DNA of 44,521 bases from Anaerolineae bacterium (GTDB lineage Bacteria; Chloroflexota; Anaerolineae; UBA1429). This document shows, one piece after another, positions 42,619-44,521 of this stretch (positions are counted from its first letter, which is position 1; the number at the start of each line of letters is the position of its first letter). The position numbers and the translations under genes are program-made. The notes under the pieces are model-generated. The model worked only from the letters and a program-made list of their open reading frames with translations, ran no database searches and had not been told where the DNA came from. The DNA lies in the NCBI GenBank assembly GCA_021162655.1, contig JAGGYI010000115.1, positions 1 through 44,521 of the forward strand, read 5' to 3'.

Positions 42619-44379
42619 ATGCTTAAGACGCATACGTGTGGCCAATTACGCCTCCAAGATGTCGGGAGCACAGTTACCCTTGCCGGCTGGGTCCACCGCC
42701 GGAGAGACCACGGAGGGCTCATTTTCGTTGACTTGCGCGATCGCTGGGGGATCACCCAGGTGGTCTTTAATCCCGCCGTCTCCCACGAGGCCCATCAAAC
42801 GGCTTCACAGTTGCGCAACGAATACGTCATTCAGGTACGCGGCCAGGTAAGCCGTCGTCCAGAGGGGATGGAAAACCCCAAAATGGCCACTGGTGAGATA
42901 GAGCTTCTCGCCCAAGAACTCGTTATTCTTAATGAATCTAAAACCCCTCCTTTCTATATAAATGAGGACGTAGAAGTTGAAGAAACTCTCCGCCTTCGAT
43001 ATCGCTATCTTGATTTGCGTCGCGAGCGGATGCAGAGAAACATCATCCTTCGCCATGAGACTATTCGCTTTATTCGCAATTTCCTCTGCGACCATGGCTT
43101 TGTAGAGATCGAAACTCCTATCCTCATTCGCAGCACCCCTGAAGGCGCGCGCGATTACGTCGTTCCCAGTCGTCTCCATCCGGGTAAATTCTACGCCCTG
43201 CCCCAATCACCTCAGCAGCTCAAGCAGCTACTTATGGTCGCTGGCTTTGAACGCTACTTCCAGATCGCTCGATGTTTTCGCGATGAGGATCAACGGGCTG
43301 ACCGTCAACCCGAGTTCACCCAGCTCGACTTGGAAATGTCCTTTGTTGAACGCGAAGACGTTATGCAGATTACCGAAGACTTGTTCACCGCGCTAGTCCC
43401 TGCCATTTCAGAGAAACGCATCCTTCATTCCCCCTTCCCTCGCCTAACCTACAAAGAAGCTATGGACAAATTCGGCACCGACAAACCGGACATTCGCTTT
43501 GAGATGTATCTGACAGACCTTACCGATATTGTTCGAAACTCTACCTTTCGGGTCTTCCAAAGCGTCATTCAAGCAGGGGGCCAAGTGAAGGCAATCTGTG
43601 CCCCTGGATGTGCCGATTACTCGCGACGGCAGCTTGACGAACTGACAAGCCTTGCCCAAGAGCTCGGGGCAAAGGGGCTCATTTGGTTCGCCATCCGCGA
43701 GGGGGAGGTACGCTCTCCCATTGCCAAATTTCTCTCCGAAGAGGAGTTACAAGGCATTCTCACTCGCATGAATGCCCAAGTAGGGGATCTCATCCTCGTT
43801 ATCGCAGATGCCCCATCCACTGTTGCCGAAGTACTAGGAGAACTACGGCTCGAAATGGGGGCTCGTCTGGGACTCAAAGACGACAACGTACTAGGTTTCG
43901 CCTGGATCACCGACTTTCCCCTCCTTGAATGGGATGAAGAAGCCCAACGCTTCACAGCAGTCCACCATCCCTTCACCGCACCTCTGGACGAGGATCTCCC
44001 CTTGTTAGAATCCAAACCTGAAAAAGTGCGGGCCAAAGCTTATGACATCGTTGCCAATGGTTACGAAGTAGGGGGAGGCAGCATTCGTATCCATCGGCGA
44101 GATATTCAAAGTCGTCTTTTCCGCGTGATCGGTCTCAGCGAGGAAGAAGCCCGCTTCCAGTTTGGCCACCTCCTAGAAGCCTTCGAATACGGAGCTCCTC
44201 CTCATGGGGGGATCGCACCAGGAATCGACCGCCTAGTCATGCTCCTGGCCGGAGAACCCAATATCCGCGAAGTAATGGCCTTCCCCAAAACGCAAAGCGC
44301 TGTAGACCTCATGCTCCAAGCACCAGCACCTATCTCTGAAGAACAGCTTAGAGAGTTGCATATCAAACTGGACCTGTAG
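42619..44379 (+). CDS. aspS: Aspartate--tRNA ligase, bacterial type
   Basis: [123 protein letters not shown]. Confidence 0.97.
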   Translation: MLKTHTCGQLRLQDVGSTVTLAGWVHRRRDHGGLIFVDLRDRWGITQVVFNPAVSHEAHQTASQLRNEYVIQVRGQVSRRPEGMENPKMATGEIELLAQELVILNESKTPPFYINEDVEVEETLRLRYRYLDLRRERMQRNIILRHETIRFIRNFLCDHGFVEIETPILIRSTPEGARDYVVPSRLHPGKFYALPQSPQQLKQLLMVAGFERYFQIARCFRDEDQRADRQPEFTQLDLEMSFVEREDVMQITEDLFTALVPAISEKRILHSPFPRLTYKEAMDKFGTDKPDIRFEMYLTDLTDIVRNSTFRVFQSVIQAGGQVKAICAPGCADYSRRQLDELTSLAQELGAKGLIWFAIREGEVRSPIAKFLSEEELQGILTRMNAQVGDLILVIADAPSTVAEVLGELRLEMGARLGLKDDNVLGFAWITDFPLLEWDEEAQRFTAVHHPFTAPLDEDLPLLESKPEKVRAKAYDIVANGYEVGGGSIRIHRRDIQSRLFRVIGLSEEEARFQFGHLLEAFEYGAPPHGGIAPGIDRLVMLLAGEPNIREVMAFPKTQSAVDLMLQAPAPISEEQLRELHIKLDL

Positions 44380-44400
44380 AGAAAACTAGGATCCTCGTAA

Positions 44401-44521
44401 ATGAAGAACGGAAAGCGCACTCCTCTCGAGATGTGGGAGCTCTCGCTCCAAGAGCTCCGGAAGCGCCTAGGGATTACCTTTCACGATGTAAGCCTTTTAG
44501 AGGAGGCCCTTACCCATAGCT
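44401..44521 (+). CDS. rnc: Ribonuclease III, N-terminal fragment truncated by window end
   Basis: Hand translation MKNGKRTPLEMWELSLQELRKRLGITFHDVSLLEEALTHS matches the RNase III N-terminus (F..LLxEALTHS). Confidence 0.8.
   Translation, partial: MKNGKRTPLEMWELSLQELRKRLGITFHDVSLLEEALTHS

Overview
The window is a gene-dense chromosomal segment. Protein family content and promoter style suggest a thermophilic or anaerobic Chloroflexota-like bacterium; this taxonomic guess is inference only. I see no rRNA, tRNA, CRISPR array, transposon or phage genes. From left to right it holds: an FAD-dependent oxidoreductase plus a frameshifted phytoene/squalene synthase; a minus-strand block with Gfo/Idh/MocA oxidoreductases, a Cys-type sulfatase, two URO-D-family proteins, a large toroid/heparinase-like protein, an RmlA-like nucleotidyltransferase and an SDR; a NERD-UvrD nuclease-helicase; two more Gfo/Idh/MocA genes; a TetR-controlled ABC-2 exporter operon (1 permease, 2 ATPases, 2 HlyD proteins); a complete Opp/Dpp-type importer; GDPD and GH4 genes; an M19 dipeptidase; an HpcH/HpaI aldolase, an AOR-family tungsten oxidoreductase and a third URO-D protein; EF-P; a USP-USP-DUF389 protein; a GT4 plus beta-propeller glycosidase pair; DUF362; PPSR; aspS; and the start of rnc. 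Points most worth a second look are: the repeated association of URO-D-like proteins with sulfatase and sugar-oxidoreductase genes (possible sulfated or O-methylated glycan catabolism); the asymmetric exporter, whose first ATPase lacks the H-loop His and whose promoter carries a palindromic operator; an un-annotated 58-aa Arg-rich membrane ORF coupled to rmlA; an independently transcribed 97-aa gene with a structured leader; a long structured leader upstream of oppA; and an aldolase-AOR pair. All family calls are by eye from the translations; no searches were run.
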